A DNA stretch of 64,000 nucleotides, from the NCBI RefSeq assembly GCF_000787835.1, contig NZ_BBPP01000010.1:1-64000 (forward strand). The letters are read 5' to 3'. The position numbers and the translations under genes are program-made. Positions 24,562 through 34,563 of this stretch are shown in pieces. Positions within the stretch are counted from its first letter, which is position 1. Each line of letters opens with the position of its first letter. The notes below the pieces were generated by a model. That model ran no database searches and was not told the DNA's origin. It saw only the letters and a program-made list of their open reading frames with translations. This stretch comes from Streptacidiphilus melanogenes (GTDB lineage: Bacteria; Actinomycetota; Actinomycetes; Streptomycetales; Streptomycetaceae).

Positions 24562-27500
24562 GTGATACCCGGCATGCACCAACGCACCTCCGACACCAGA
24601 ACGCGCACGGCCCCAAGGCTGTTGCGCGTGCTGGCCGCCGGCGCACTCACTGTGGCGCTCGCCGCCGGCACCCTCGGTGCGGCCCCGGAGGCCGCCGCCC
24701 ACGCGGACCCTCCGGGACTCCCGCACACCAAGCCGGTCCCGGTCGCGCCCGTGGCCTCCCACTACCGGCCCCCGAAGAAGGTGACCACCCGCCAACTGCC
24801 GCGACCAGCCTGGCCAAGCGGCACCGCAACCGTCCCACTGCCAGCTGCGGGCGGGACGGCGAGCGCGCCCAAGGACAGTCACAGTCCGGCCAGGACTCTT
24901 GGCTCCCCTGACGCGCCGGTGCGCGCTGGCAGTCTGCCGGTTTGGCTCGCCGCCGCCCCACGCGAACCCGGGACCGGAGCCAAACCGAGCCAGCCCGCGA
25001 CGCCCGCCGCGGCGAACACCACCCAGGTGACCGTGCTGCCGCAGAGCGCGGCCAGGGCTGCCGGCATCAACGGCGTCCTGCTGCAGGTGAGCCCCCACAC
25101 GCTGGACCGGATACACCTGACCCTCGACTACAGCTCCTTCGCCGACGCCTACGGCGGCGACTGGGCCTCCCGTCTCCACCTGAGCGTGCTGCCGGCCTGT
25201 GTGCTGACAACCCCGCACAAGGCTGCCTGCCGCACCGCCACAGCGCTGGCCACCGCGAACGACAGGCGCACCGCCCGACTCGGAGCGGACCTTCCGACGG
25301 CAGTCCTCACGCCCGCGCACACAGCCGCCGGCGTGCAACGGACGGCAACCGCCGCTGCCACAGCGGCGCAGCCGATGGTCCTGGCCGCCGACTCCTCGGC
25401 GGGCGGCGGGGGCGGCGACTTCACCGCCACCAGCCTCAAGCCCTCCGGCTCCTGGCAAGCGGGAAGCAGCTCCGACGCGTTCAGCTGGTCCTATCCGGTA
25501 CCGACGCCGGAAACGCCCGGGAAGCTCGAACCCAAGCTCTCCCTGGCCTACAACTCGCAGGCCCTGGACGGTCTGACGTCGTCGACGAACAATCAGGCAT
25601 CGGTCGTGGGCGACGGCTTCTCCCTGAGCGAGAACTTCGTCGAGCGCGCGTACCAGACGTGCCACCAGAACCCCACGGGAACGACGAAGACCTGGGACAA
25701 CTGCTGGTCCCGCGACAACCAGCTGGTCCTGTCCCTGAACGGGCAGACCACCACGCTGGTCAAGGACGACACCACCGGCGCCTACCATCCGGTCGACGAC
25801 GCCGACGAGAAGGTCGAGTACCTCACCGGGGCGTCCAACGGCGCTCAGAACGGCGAGTACTGGCGGGTGACCACCGACGACGGCACCCAGTACACCTTCG
25901 GTCTGAACCAGCTCCCGGGGTGGGCGTCAGGCGACGCCAAGACCAACTCGGTACTGACCGAGCCCGTCTACGCCACCGCGTCCGGGCAGCCCTGCTACAA
26001 CGCCACCTGGGCCAGCTCCTGGTGCCAGCAGGCGTACCGCTGGATGCTGGACAACGTCAAGGACACCCACGGTGACGTGATGTCCTACTTCTACACCGCC
26101 GACACCGCCTACTACGCCCGCGACCTGGGCAAGACGGCAGACACCCCGTACACCCGCGACGCCTACCTCAGCAAGATCCAGTACGGTCAGCGTGACGGCT
26201 CGGTGTACTCCACCAGCCCGGCCGGCCAGGTGCTGTTCACCTACAACGGCCGCTGCAACACCGCGGCCACGGGCTGCGCCACCTCCACCCTGTCCTCGTC
26301 GACAGCATCGAAGTGGCCTGACGTGCCCTACGACCAGTACTGCGCCGACAACGCCTCCTGCTCGGTCAACTCCCCCACCTTCTGGTCGGAGGAGGAGCTG
26401 ACCGGCATCCAGACACAGGTGCTGGTCGGCACGACCGAGACCAACGTCGACGCCTGGGCTCTGCAGTACTCCTTCCCGGCGACCGGGGACACGACCACGC
26501 CTTCGCTTTGGCTGTCGCAGATCACCCGCACCGGCCAGGACACCTCCGCCGGCGGCTCCGGCTCCCCCGTCGCCATGAACCCGGTGACGTTCTCGGGCAC
26601 CCCGTTGTCCAACCGTGTCAATCTGAGCGACGGCTACCCGCCGATCACCCGCTACCGCCTCAACACCATCACCACCGAGACCGGCGAGGTCATCAGCGTC
26701 GGATACTCCGCGCCGGCCTGCGGGTCGTCCACGCCCAGCGACCCGAGCCAGAACTCCTCGCTGTGCTTCCCCGACTACTGGACCCCGTCCGGACAGACCA
26801 ACCCCACCGAGGACTGGTTCAACAAGTACATCGTCACCGGTGTCACCGAGCAGGATCCTGCCGGCGGCGGCGTCAACGACACCATCGCGACCGCCTACAC
26901 GCCGATCGGCAGCCCGGCGTGGCACTACGACGACAACCCGCTCACCCCGGCCAACCAGCGCACCTGGGACCAGTGGCGCGGGTACCAGGGCATCAAGGTA
27001 ACCACCGGCACCGCACCGGATCCGGTCACCGAGACCGACACCTACTACTTCCGCGGCATGGACGGCGACACCCTGCCGAACGCCGGCACGCGCTCGGTGA
27101 CCGTCACCGACTCGCGCAACGACCCGGCTGTCACCGACTCCGAGCAGTACGCCGGGATGACCTACGAAACGGTCGTCTACGACGGCAAGGGCTCCGGAAA
27201 GGTCGTCACCGACACCGTCACCGACCCCTGGAGCAGCGCCGCCACCGCCACCCACGCGCTGTCCGGCGGCCTCCCCGCCCAGCAGGCGTTCCACACCGGC
27301 AGCGCGAAGATCCGCGTGTACACCCCGCTCGCGTCGGGGAGCACGCGGGAGACGGAGACCGACAACACTCACGACTCCTACGGCCGGATCACCCGGACGA
27401 ACGACCTGGGCGATGTCTCCACCGCTGCAGACGACCTGTGCACCACCACCAGTTACGCCGACAACACCACAGCCTGGATCCTGAACGCCTCGGACGAGGT

Positions 27501-30500
27501 CCTGACGGTCTCGGTGAACTGCTCCACCGCACCGTCGCTGCCCGCCGACGCGGTCTCGGACACACGCACGTTCTACGACGACTCCAGCACGTTCGGCGCC
27601 ATGCCGACCATCGGCGACCAGACGACGGTGCAGAAGGCGACCGGCTACACCGGCTCGACGCCGAACTTCTCGACCATGTCGACCGCCACGGTCGACCAGT
27701 ACGGCCGGCCGACCGCGACGACCGACGCCGACAACCGCAAGACCACCACCGGCTACACGCCCGCGACGGGCGCCGAGCCGACCAGCGTCGTGGTCACCGA
27801 CCCGCTGGGGCACACCACGACCAAGGTGTACGACCCGGAACGCGCGCTGGAGACCAAGTCGACCGACGCCGCCGGCTACGTGACCAGTGCGCAGTACGAC
27901 GCTCTCGGTCGCACCACCGCCGTGTTCCGCCCCGGTGTCACCGCCGCAGCAACAACCTACGCCTACACGGTCTCCAACAGCGCCCCGTCCGTGGTGACCA
28001 CCCAGACGCTCAACAACGACGGCTCCACCTACCGCACGTCCGAAACCCTGTACGACGCGCTCCTGCGGGTGCGCGAGACGCAGTCCGCAACCGAGGACGG
28101 CGGCCGGAACGTCACCGACACCGTCTACAACACTGACGGCTGGACCGCGAAGACCACCGACCCCTACTACGCCACTGGCGCGCCCGGCTCGACGCTGGTG
28201 CAGGCCCAGGACGGTGACATCCCCTCCGAGACGGGCTACAGCTACGACGGGGACGGACGGAAGACCACCGCCACCGCATACGCGCTCGGTTCGCAGACCT
28301 GGCAGACCGGCTACTCCTACGGCGGCGACTACACCACCACCGTGCCCCCGGCCGGCGGCATCGCCCAGACCGAGTTCACCGACGCGCGCGGCCATACCAC
28401 CGACCTGTACCAGTACCACTCCGGTGTGCCGGCCGACCCGGTCGACGACCCCGCCTCGGACTACTCCGACACGCACTACACCTACACGCCCGCCGGGCAG
28501 CAGGCGTCCGAGACCGATGCCGCCGGCAACTCCTGGTCCTGGACCTACAATCTGCTCGGCCAGCAGACGGACGCCGACGACCCGGACACCGGCACGAGCA
28601 GCAAGACCTACGACTACGCCGGCCAGCTGCTGACCCGCACCAACTCCGTCGGCGGCCAGATCAGCTACACCTACGACGCCGACGGCCGCAAGACCTTCGC
28701 CTACGACACCACCGGCAACGCCACCGCCTCCGCGACCGACGAGATCAGCGCCTGGACCTACGACACCCTGAAGAAGGGCTACCCCACCGCCACCACCACC
28801 TACGCGAAGGGCACCACCAGCGCGTCGGTCTCCACCGCCACGCTGGCGTACAACTCGTTCGCCCATGCCGCCGCGATCAAGACCACCCTGGCGAACCTGC
28901 CGGCGAACGAGGCGGCCCTGGCACCATCGGCCGGGTACACGACCTCCTTCACCTTCGACAGCGCCGGCAACCCCACGACGCAGGGCGACCCTGCCGAGGG
29001 CGGCCTGCCCGCCGAATCCGTCACGACCGGATACGACACCTACGGCCAGCCCACCAGCCTGACCACCACCGGCACCAATGCCTGGAGCTACGTCAGCGCC
29101 CTGGGCTATGACGAGTACGGCCGCCCCCTGCAGTACACGATGGGCCCATCCACCAACTGGGTCGACCTGTCCCTGTCCTACGACGCGCAGACCGGTGCCG
29201 TCACCGACGCGCGGACCACCGACTCCACCAGCAGCACCGTGGTCGACGACACCAGTTACACCTACCAGAACAGTGCGGTGTCCAAGGGCGCCAACCTGGT
29301 GGTGTCGACCGCCGACAGGCAGAACGGCGCCGGCACCGCCGACACGCAGTGCTTCACCTACGACTGGGCCACCCGCCTGACCGCGGCGTGGACCGCGACC
29401 GACAACTGCGGCACCACCCCGGCTCCGGGGCAGAGCAGCACCGTGGGCGGCAGCACCCCCTACTGGCAGACCTGGACCTACGACGCGGCCGGCGACCGGC
29501 AGACCGAGACCGACCACGACACCACCGGCAACACCGCCAGCGACACCACCACCACTTACGACTACCCCACCGCCGGCTCCGCGACCGACCAGCCGCACAC
29601 CGTCACCCGCACCACGGCCACCGGCCCCGGAGCCTCGGCCGACACGGCGACCTACACCTACGACGCAGCCGGCAACACCACCGCCGTCACCGGCGGCGCG
29701 CTCGGCAACCAGACCCTGACCTGGAACGACGAGGGCAAACTCGACACCGACACCTCGAGCTCCGGGAAGACGGGCTACCTCTACGACTCCACGGGCAACC
29801 TCGTCCTGCGCACCGGCCCGGCCCAGGCCACCCTCTACCTCGGCAACGCCGAGATCACAGAAAACCTGAGCAGCCAGTCCCTCACGGCCACCCGGTACTA
29901 CACCATCGGCGGCGCCACCGTCGCCGAGCGCTCCAACACCGGTAACATCCAGTACCTGGTCCCGAACCGGCAGGGCACCGACACCCTCGCCGTCGACTAC
30001 CAGAGCCAGGCCGTCACCCGACGCCAGTTCACCCCCTTCGGCGGCACCCGGGGCAGCGCCCCCGCGACATGGCCCGGGGACAAGGGCTATGTCGGCGGCA
30101 CCGCCGACACGGCGACCGGGCTGGAGAACCTCGGCGCCCGCGAGTACGACCCCGTCTCCGGCCGCTTCCTCGACGCCGACCCCCTCTTCGAGCTCAACGA
30201 CCCCAACCAAATGGGCGGGTACGACTACGCAGGCAACGACCCCGTCACCGGCAGCGACCCCACCGGCAACATGCTCATCTCCGATGACGGCAGCGGGTGC
30301 GAGGGGGGCACCGGTGCCGCGATGGACGCTTGCGAGAAGTCGTACGTCACGCGCGAGCAGGACGAGGCGCTGGCCACCGCGGCCGAGCAGGCCATCGACG
30401 CGGAGGAGTCCTACGGTGAGGACCTCCACATCCGGCAGATCGACGGCGTGAACTCGGTGTCGGGAGCCATCGCCAAGGCGGACGAGCAGTGGGAAACCGA

Positions 30501-30993
30501 GCAGTACCTCGCCGCGTCCAAGCAGATCCGTTCCGCGGTCATGGCCCAGCTGCGTGAGCTGGTCGCCTCCGGAAAGTTGACCAGCAACCAGTTCAACCGC
30601 TTCTCGACACTCAGCATCGCCTGGGACGAGAAGAAGAAGATGCTCTACTGGGGTCTTCTCAAGTCACCTCGAAAGGGCCGCAGTCCGGTCTGTGCCGAGG
30701 ACCTGTGTGACGACGAGGCGGAAGCCAACGGGTCCGCCAAGGACGATCTGCAGTTCGACAAGACCTACCGACCGCGCCTCGAAGACGGCGAGGAGGTGGA
30801 CATCTGCCTGCGCTGCCAGGGACGCCACGAACTGGACCAGTTCAGGGCCTCGGGCGCGAAGTTCCAGGAGGGGGGCCGCCTCTACCTGATGCAGAACGAC
30901 GAGGCCGCGGACAGCGCCGAAGCGGCCGCCAATGCGGAACTGGACGCCGACAGCCTCGCCGACGCGATGGCGATGGCGGAAGGCGACGAGTAG
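24562..30993 (+). CDS. RHS/YD-repeat polymorphic toxin with deaminase-like C-terminal domain
   Basis: 2143 residues. Residues about 18-48 form a signal peptide. A SpvB/TcdB-like N-terminal region follows (SWSYPVPTPETPGKLEPKLS), then many YD repeats such as YDADGRKTF and YDAAGNTTAV. The RHS core ends near residue 1905 (EYDPVSGRFLDADP, then NDPVTGSDPTGN). The C-terminal 235 residues are unlike the shell: C2044-A-E2046 in PVCAEDLCDD, and CLRC at 2082-2085, fit the (C/H)AE plus CxxC zinc site of YwqJ-like deaminases. GTG start with AGGGA upstream. The gene at 31167 is the likely immunity partner. Deaminase identity is inferred from motifs only. Confidence 0.88.
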   Translation: MIPGMHQRTSDTRTRTAPRLLRVLAAGALTVALAAGTLGAAPEAAAHADPPGLPHTKPVPVAPVASHYRPPKKVTTRQLPRPAWPSGTATVPLPAAGGTASAPKDSHSPARTLGSPDAPVRAGSLPVWLAAAPREPGTGAKPSQPATPAAANTTQVTVLPQSAARAAGINGVLLQVSPHTLDRIHLTLDYSSFADAYGGDWASRLHLSVLPACVLTTPHKAACRTATALATANDRRTARLGADLPTAVLTPAHTAAGVQRTATAAATAAQPMVLAADSSAGGGGGDFTATSLKPSGSWQAGSSSDAFSWSYPVPTPETPGKLEPKLSLAYNSQALDGLTSSTNNQASVVGDGFSLSENFVERAYQTCHQNPTGTTKTWDNCWSRDNQLVLSLNGQTTTLVKDDTTGAYHPVDDADEKVEYLTGASNGAQNGEYWRVTTDDGTQYTFGLNQLPGWASGDAKTNSVLTEPVYATASGQPCYNATWASSWCQQAYRWMLDNVKDTHGDVMSYFYTADTAYYARDLGKTADTPYTRDAYLSKIQYGQRDGSVYSTSPAGQVLFTYNGRCNTAATGCATSTLSSSTASKWPDVPYDQYCADNASCSVNSPTFWSEEELTGIQTQVLVGTTETNVDAWALQYSFPATGDTTTPSLWLSQITRTGQDTSAGGSGSPVAMNPVTFSGTPLSNRVNLSDGYPPITRYRLNTITTETGEVISVGYSAPACGSSTPSDPSQNSSLCFPDYWTPSGQTNPTEDWFNKYIVTGVTEQDPAGGGVNDTIATAYTPIGSPAWHYDDNPLTPANQRTWDQWRGYQGIKVTTGTAPDPVTETDTYYFRGMDGDTLPNAGTRSVTVTDSRNDPAVTDSEQYAGMTYETVVYDGKGSGKVVTDTVTDPWSSAATATHALSGGLPAQQAFHTGSAKIRVYTPLASGSTRETETDNTHDSYGRITRTNDLGDVSTAADDLCTTTSYADNTTAWILNASDEVLTVSVNCSTAPSLPADAVSDTRTFYDDSSTFGAMPTIGDQTTVQKATGYTGSTPNFSTMSTATVDQYGRPTATTDADNRKTTTGYTPATGAEPTSVVVTDPLGHTTTKVYDPERALETKSTDAAGYVTSAQYDALGRTTAVFRPGVTAAATTYAYTVSNSAPSVVTTQTLNNDGSTYRTSETLYDALLRVRETQSATEDGGRNVTDTVYNTDGWTAKTTDPYYATGAPGSTLVQAQDGDIPSETGYSYDGDGRKTTATAYALGSQTWQTGYSYGGDYTTTVPPAGGIAQTEFTDARGHTTDLYQYHSGVPADPVDDPASDYSDTHYTYTPAGQQASETDAAGNSWSWTYNLLGQQTDADDPDTGTSSKTYDYAGQLLTRTNSVGGQISYTYDADGRKTFAYDTTGNATASATDEISAWTYDTLKKGYPTATTTYAKGTTSASVSTATLAYNSFAHAAAIKTTLANLPANEAALAPSAGYTTSFTFDSAGNPTTQGDPAEGGLPAESVTTGYDTYGQPTSLTTTGTNAWSYVSALGYDEYGRPLQYTMGPSTNWVDLSLSYDAQTGAVTDARTTDSTSSTVVDDTSYTYQNSAVSKGANLVVSTADRQNGAGTADTQCFTYDWATRLTAAWTATDNCGTTPAPGQSSTVGGSTPYWQTWTYDAAGDRQTETDHDTTGNTASDTTTTYDYPTAGSATDQPHTVTRTTATGPGASADTATYTYDAAGNTTAVTGGALGNQTLTWNDEGKLDTDTSSSGKTGYLYDSTGNLVLRTGPAQATLYLGNAEITENLSSQSLTATRYYTIGGATVAERSNTGNIQYLVPNRQGTDTLAVDYQSQAVTRRQFTPFGGTRGSAPATWPGDKGYVGGTADTATGLENLGAREYDPVSGRFLDADPLFELNDPNQMGGYDYAGNDPVTGSDPTGNMLISDDGSGCEGGTGAAMDACEKSYVTREQDEALATAAEQAIDAEESYGEDLHIRQIDGVNSVSGAIAKADEQWETEQYLAASKQIRSAVMAQLRELVASGKLTSNQFNRFSTLSIAWDEKKKMLYWGLLKSPRKGRSPVCAEDLCDDEAEANGSAKDDLQFDKTYRPRLEDGEEVDICLRCQGRHELDQFRASGAKFQEGGRLYLMQNDEAADSAEAAANAELDADSLADAMAMAEGDE

Positions 30994-31079
30994 GGTGCCC
31001 CAGCTCCGGTCCCGTGCGGCACTCGCCCGCTGACGGGACGGGAATGGACAACAAGTCCTACGGTGGATAGACAGATCCG

Positions 31080-31111
31080 ACGGGCCCGGGCGGCTTCGCC
31101 CCCGGGCCCGT
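31080..31111. terminator. hairpin after the RHS gene
   Basis: Perfect 11-bp arms ACGGGCCCGGG (31080-31090) and CCCGGGCCCGT (31101-31111). It lies between the toxin and the immunity candidate and could make the two transcripts unequal. Confidence 0.7.
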
Positions 31112-31166
31112 CCCCACTCGATCTCAGATCCCGCGACACCGGGGATCGCGCACAAGGATGACCGGC

Positions 31167-31658
31167 ATGCTGCAACAAGAATGGTTCTCCGTGGACGACA
31201 CGGAGGTCGACGACACGCAGAAGGCATTTCTGGAGGTCGTCCGGGAACGGGCTCGGCACTGGCCGGAATGCCCACCGAGCCACGCCATCACCCTGGTATA
31301 CAACGAGGAGGAGGACCTGGACGAGGACGGGAACGCCGAGCTGCTTCTCGTCGTCGACGTCAGCGATCTGCCCCACAAGCGGGTCCTGCTGACCCTCGGC
31401 GCCTCGCTCGTCGGCGACACCCTGAGCTGCGGCGAGGTGCACAACCAGACCTACCAGTTCGAGGAGCGGGAAGACAGGGCGGTGGCCGTGCGGGCTTCCG
31501 GCGGCCCGGAGGAGCTGGGGCGCATCGCGGCGTCGTGGTTCGAGGAGATCCTGCGCCGCCCCGTGATCCGGTCGGACAGCCAGGGATCCTGGTCGTTCCT
31601 CGACCCGTCCGGCTCGCTCCCGTCCGGCTACAGCCTCGCCCGCAGGGGTGGGCTCTAG
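31167..31658 (+). CDS. candidate immunity protein for the RHS toxin
   Basis: 163 residues, acidic, no signal peptide or membrane helix. I do not recognise a named family; the sequence alternates strands and helices (SHAITLVYNEEEDL, ELLLVVDVSDLPH, ELGRIAASWFEEILRRPV). Position directly downstream of the RHS gene, on the same strand, cytoplasmic and acidic, is the normal pattern for an immunity protein. The start at 31167 is preferred over 31158 because AAGGA (31154-31158) then has an 8-base spacing. The hairpin at 31080-31111 intervenes, so it may also have its own promoter. Confidence 0.65.
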   Translation: MLQQEWFSVDDTEVDDTQKAFLEVVRERARHWPECPPSHAITLVYNEEEDLDEDGNAELLLVVDVSDLPHKRVLLTLGASLVGDTLSCGEVHNQTYQFEEREDRAVAVRASGGPEELGRIAASWFEEILRRPVIRSDSQGSWSFLDPSGSLPSGYSLARRGGL

Positions 31659-31672
31659 CCCACGACTGGCAT

Positions 31673-31696
31673 CGGCCGTCCCGTGACGGTCGGCCG
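31673..31696. terminator. weak hairpin between convergent genes
   Basis: CCGTC-CCGT-GACGG with partly complementary flanks, between the immunity candidate and the gluconokinase stop. A short, imperfect stem. Confidence 0.3.
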
Positions 31697-31746
31697 GTTC
31701 CATGGCCGCTCGACAGCGCCCGTCACGGAGAGGGCGGGCAGGGGTC

Positions 31747-32304
31747 TCACGCGAGGTCTCCGTTGACAGGCCGCGACACCAGGTCCACTGCGGTCTCGAC
31801 GAGGGTGTGGGGGTCGGGGCCGATGTCCAGCACCGCGCCGTTCTCGTCCGCGGCGAGCGGTTCGAGGATGGCGAGCTGGGAGTCGAGCATGTGGGCCTTC
31901 ATGAAGTGGCCGCTTCGGTGCGCGAGCCTCTCCTCGATCAGCTCGTTCGCTCCGGTCAGATGGAGGAAGAAGGCCTCCGGACAGGCTTCGCGCAGCAGGT
32001 CGCGGTAGCTGCGCTTGAGCGCGGAGCAGGTGACGACTCCCCCGGTGCCGGCCGCGACCCGCTCGGCGAGCCAGGCTCCGATGGCCCGGAGCCAGGGCTC
32101 GCGGTCCTCGTCGTCGAGGGGGATGCCGGCGGCCATCTTGGCGATGTTGGCGGCGGGGTGGAAGTCGTCAGCCTCACCGTAGGGAAGGCCGAGGCGCTCC
32201 GCGAGGGCCTTCGCGACCGTGGTCTTGCCGACCCCGGCCACGCCCATCACCACGATCGCGGGGGCCGTCCTGGCCGGCCGCGGGTTCTCGACGCTGAGAG
32301 CCAT
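31747..32304 (-). CDS. gntK: gluconokinase
   Basis: 185 residues. It phosphorylates D-gluconate to 6-phosphogluconate. The P-loop is MGVAGVGKTT near the N terminus; EADDFHPAANIAKMAAGIPL, DDEDREPWL and CSALKRSYRDLLR are the standard GntK blocks, and HFMKAHMLDSQLAILE closes the fold. The ATG at 32304 has GGAG 8-9 bases upstream; a TTG 42 bases earlier is less likely. It is divergent from a GntR-family regulator, the usual gluconate arrangement, with a shared inverted repeat at 32349-32387. Confidence 0.92.
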   Translation of the reverse strand: MALSVENPRPARTAPAIVVMGVAGVGKTTVAKALAERLGLPYGEADDFHPAANIAKMAAGIPLDDEDREPWLRAIGAWLAERVAAGTGGVVTCSALKRSYRDLLREACPEAFFLHLTGANELIEERLAHRSGHFMKAHMLDSQLAILEPLAADENGAVLDIGPDPHTLVETAVDLVSRPVNGDLA

Positions 32305-32348
32305 TGCTGGTGCTCCGTTCTGTGCGGTCGCCCAAGTGTCGTCCAAAG

Positions 32349-32387
32349 GTATGACTTAATCAACCCGCTGCCATGAAATGGTCATAC
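32349..32387. promoter_or_regulatory. inverted GTATGAC half-sites between gntK and gntR
   Basis: GTATGAC (32349-32355) and its exact complement GTCATAC (32381-32387) face each other in an AT-richer stretch 45 bp upstream of gntK. A likely target of the adjacent GntR-type regulator. Confidence 0.5.
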
Positions 32388-32483
32388 GTTTTGAAGCACG
32401 GTGCGGTATCCTCCACCCCGGCGCGGCCGGGACCGGCCCCATCGCGATCGGCGCCTCCGCATCCGGCTCCGCGCACCGGCCCC

Positions 32484-32489
32484 TAACCT
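32484..32489 (+). promoter_or_regulatory. -10 hexamer of the gntR leaderless promoter
   Basis: TAACCT ends 6 bp before the ATG at 32496. The intervening GGAGCA is too close for a normal RBS, so transcription probably begins at or next to the start codon. Confidence 0.5.
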
Positions 32490-32495
32490 GGAGCA

Positions 32496-33191
32496 ATGGA
32501 CATCCAGGGCCTGCCGGGCCGCCTGCTCGCCGACCTCGGGCCCGCGATCGCCTCCGGTGAGATCGCCGGGGGCTCGGTGCTGCGCATCGAGGAACTGGAG
32601 GAGCGCTTCGACGTCTCCCGGACGGTGGTCCGCGAGGCGGTGCGGATGCTGGAGTCCATGCAGCTGGTCGCCTCGCGCCGCCGGGTGGGCGTCACGGTGC
32701 GGCCGAAGTCCGAGTGGGACGTCTTCAACCCCACGCTCATCGCCTGGCGTCTGGCCGGCGCCGACCGGCCCGCCCAGCTGCGTTCCCTCGGCTCGCTGCG
32801 CGTCGCGGTCGAACCGGCGGCGGCCGGTCTCGCCGCCGTCCACGCCGACGACGACCAGCGGCGCGCGCTCGGCGCGCTCGCGACGGAGATGACGATGACC
32901 GGCCGCGCCGGCGATCTGGACGCCTTCCTGCGGCACGACGCCGACTTCCACGCCACCGTGCTCCAGGCCTCGGGCAACGAGATGTTCGCGCACCTCGGCG
33001 CCACCGTCGAGGCGGTCCTGCGTGGGCGCACCGAGCACCGGCTGATGCCGCATCACCCCGAGGACTACGCCGTCCGGCTCCACCGCGAGGTCGCCGAGGC
33101 GATCGCCGCGGGCGACGCGGCGACCGCCGAGCGGGCGATGCGCGCGATCGTCACGGGGGCGCTGGAGGAGCTGGACGCGGCCCTGGAGTGA
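32496..33191 (+). CDS. GntR/FadR-family regulator of gluconate genes
   Basis: 231 residues. The N-terminal winged helix-turn-helix spans about residues 8-70 (GSVLRIEELEERFDVSRTVV, then REAVRMLESMQLV). The all-helical FCD ligand domain follows (HDADFHATVLQASGNEMFAH, LHREVAEAI), with histidines that bind a metal in this family. It is divergent from gluconokinase, so repression of gntK relieved by gluconate or its phosphate is likely. A leaderless -10 lies at 32484-32489. Confidence 0.9.
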   Translation: MDIQGLPGRLLADLGPAIASGEIAGGSVLRIEELEERFDVSRTVVREAVRMLESMQLVASRRRVGVTVRPKSEWDVFNPTLIAWRLAGADRPAQLRSLGSLRVAVEPAAAGLAAVHADDDQRRALGALATEMTMTGRAGDLDAFLRHDADFHATVLQASGNEMFAHLGATVEAVLRGRTEHRLMPHHPEDYAVRLHREVAEAIAAGDAATAERAMRAIVTGALEELDAALE

Positions 33192-33227
33192 CGCGCGGAC
33201 CGGCGAGGCGGCGCGCCCGCGACAGCG

Positions 33228-34544
33228 TCAGGACTCGCTGGCGACCAGGCCCGCGTCCGATTCGTCGCCCGAGGCCCGCTCCGCATAGACGGGCAGTTCG
33301 CGCATGGTGCGCAGCGGGGAGAGGAAGACCGGCAGGAAGGCCAGCGAACTGCCGACGCCCGCCAGCAGCAGGGTGCCGCGCACACCGATCGTGGTGCCGA
33401 GCACGCCGCCGAGGAACGAGCCGGCCGGCATGGTGCCCCAGACCAGGAAGCGCATGGTGGCGTTCATCCGGCCCAGCAGGTGGGGCGGGCACAGGGCCTG
33501 ACGGAAGCTCACCTGGGTGATGTTGTAGACGACGATGCCGATCCACATCACCACCTGCGCCGCGGCAAGCAGGGCGAGCGTCCAGTCGCGCTGGACGAAA
33601 GGGACGACCAGCGCGCACGGGCCGGTGACCGCGATGGGGATCCAGATGGCGGGCCCCTGACCGATCCGGGCGGCCACCCGGGCGGCGACGAGCGCGCCGA
33701 TGAGTCCGCCGACGGCGGAGGTCGAGCCGATCAGGCCGATCACGCCGGGCGAGAGCCGCAGTTGGCGGGCGAGCAGGACGTAGAGGACGGCGCCCGCCAT
33801 AGAGGCGAAGAGGTTCGCCGACCCCGTGCACGCGGCGATCGCGCGGAGCATGCGGTCGCGCAGGACGAAGGCGAGGCCCTCGCGGATCTCCCGCAAGAGG
33901 TTCCGGTCCGGATCGGTTTCGGGTCGGGGCGGCCGCGCCTCGATGGCGCGCACCCAGCCCGCCGACCACAGGAAGCTCAGCGCGTCGACCAGGACCGCGT
34001 AGGGCGCGCCGAGCAGCTGGACCAGCGCGCCGCCGAGGCTCGGGCCCGCGATCTGGCTGACCGACTCGCTGGCCTGGAGCTTCGCATTGCCCTCGACCAG
34101 CAGCTCCCGGTCGACGAGCCGCGGCAGGTAGGACTGGTAGGCGACGTCGAAGAAGACGGTGGACACGCCGGTGGCGATGGCGACGACGTAGAGCTGGCCC
34201 ATGGTCAGCACGCCGAGCAGCTGCGCCAGCGGGACCGAGGCGAAGAGGGCGGCCCGGACCAAATCGTTGACCAGCAGGACCGAGCGGAACCGCATCCGCT
34301 CCACCCAGGCGCCGGCCGGCAGTCCGACCACCACGAACGCCAGCGACTCGCACGCGGCCAGCAGGCCGACCTGGAACGTCGACGCGTGCAGTACCAGCAC
34401 CGCCAGCAGCGGTAGCGCCAACTGGCTCACCATGGTGCCGAACTGGCTGACCGTCTCGCCGATCCAGAGGCGTCGGAAGTCGAGGTGGTGCCAGAGACCG
34501 CCGCGACGGGCTGGTCGGTCGACAGGCGGGGCTGAGGAGCTCAT
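33228..34544 (-). CDS. MFS exporter (EntS-like)
   Basis: 438 residues with about 12 membrane helices. The N-terminal FRRLWIGETVSQFGTMVSQL is typical of the MFS_3/EntS-type exporters, which expel siderophores, drugs or other small molecules. ATG at 34544 is preceded by a TTGACA -35 and a weak CACGGT -10 seven bases before the start, implying a leaderless message. The promoter overlaps the palindrome at 34564-34583, where the divergent ArsR-type regulator should bind. Substrate unknown; the regulator suggests induction by a toxic compound. Confidence 0.88.
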   Translation of the reverse strand: MSSSAPPVDRPARRGGLWHHLDFRRLWIGETVSQFGTMVSQLALPLLAVLVLHASTFQVGLLAACESLAFVVVGLPAGAWVERMRFRSVLLVNDLVRAALFASVPLAQLLGVLTMGQLYVVAIATGVSTVFFDVAYQSYLPRLVDRELLVEGNAKLQASESVSQIAGPSLGGALVQLLGAPYAVLVDALSFLWSAGWVRAIEARPPRPETDPDRNLLREIREGLAFVLRDRMLRAIAACTGSANLFASMAGAVLYVLLARQLRLSPGVIGLIGSTSAVGGLIGALVAARVAARIGQGPAIWIPIAVTGPCALVVPFVQRDWTLALLAAAQVVMWIGIVVYNITQVSFRQALCPPHLLGRMNATMRFLVWGTMPAGSFLGGVLGTTIGVRGTLLLAGVGSSLAFLPVFLSPLRTMRELPVYAERASGDESDAGLVASES

Positions 34545-34563
34545 GGCGACCACCGTGGCCAAG

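Noticed and set aside
25927..30429. Long minus-strand open frame opposite the RHS gene
   Set aside because: Low-complexity Gly/Val/Arg translation antisense to clear YD repeats; no start context or motif.
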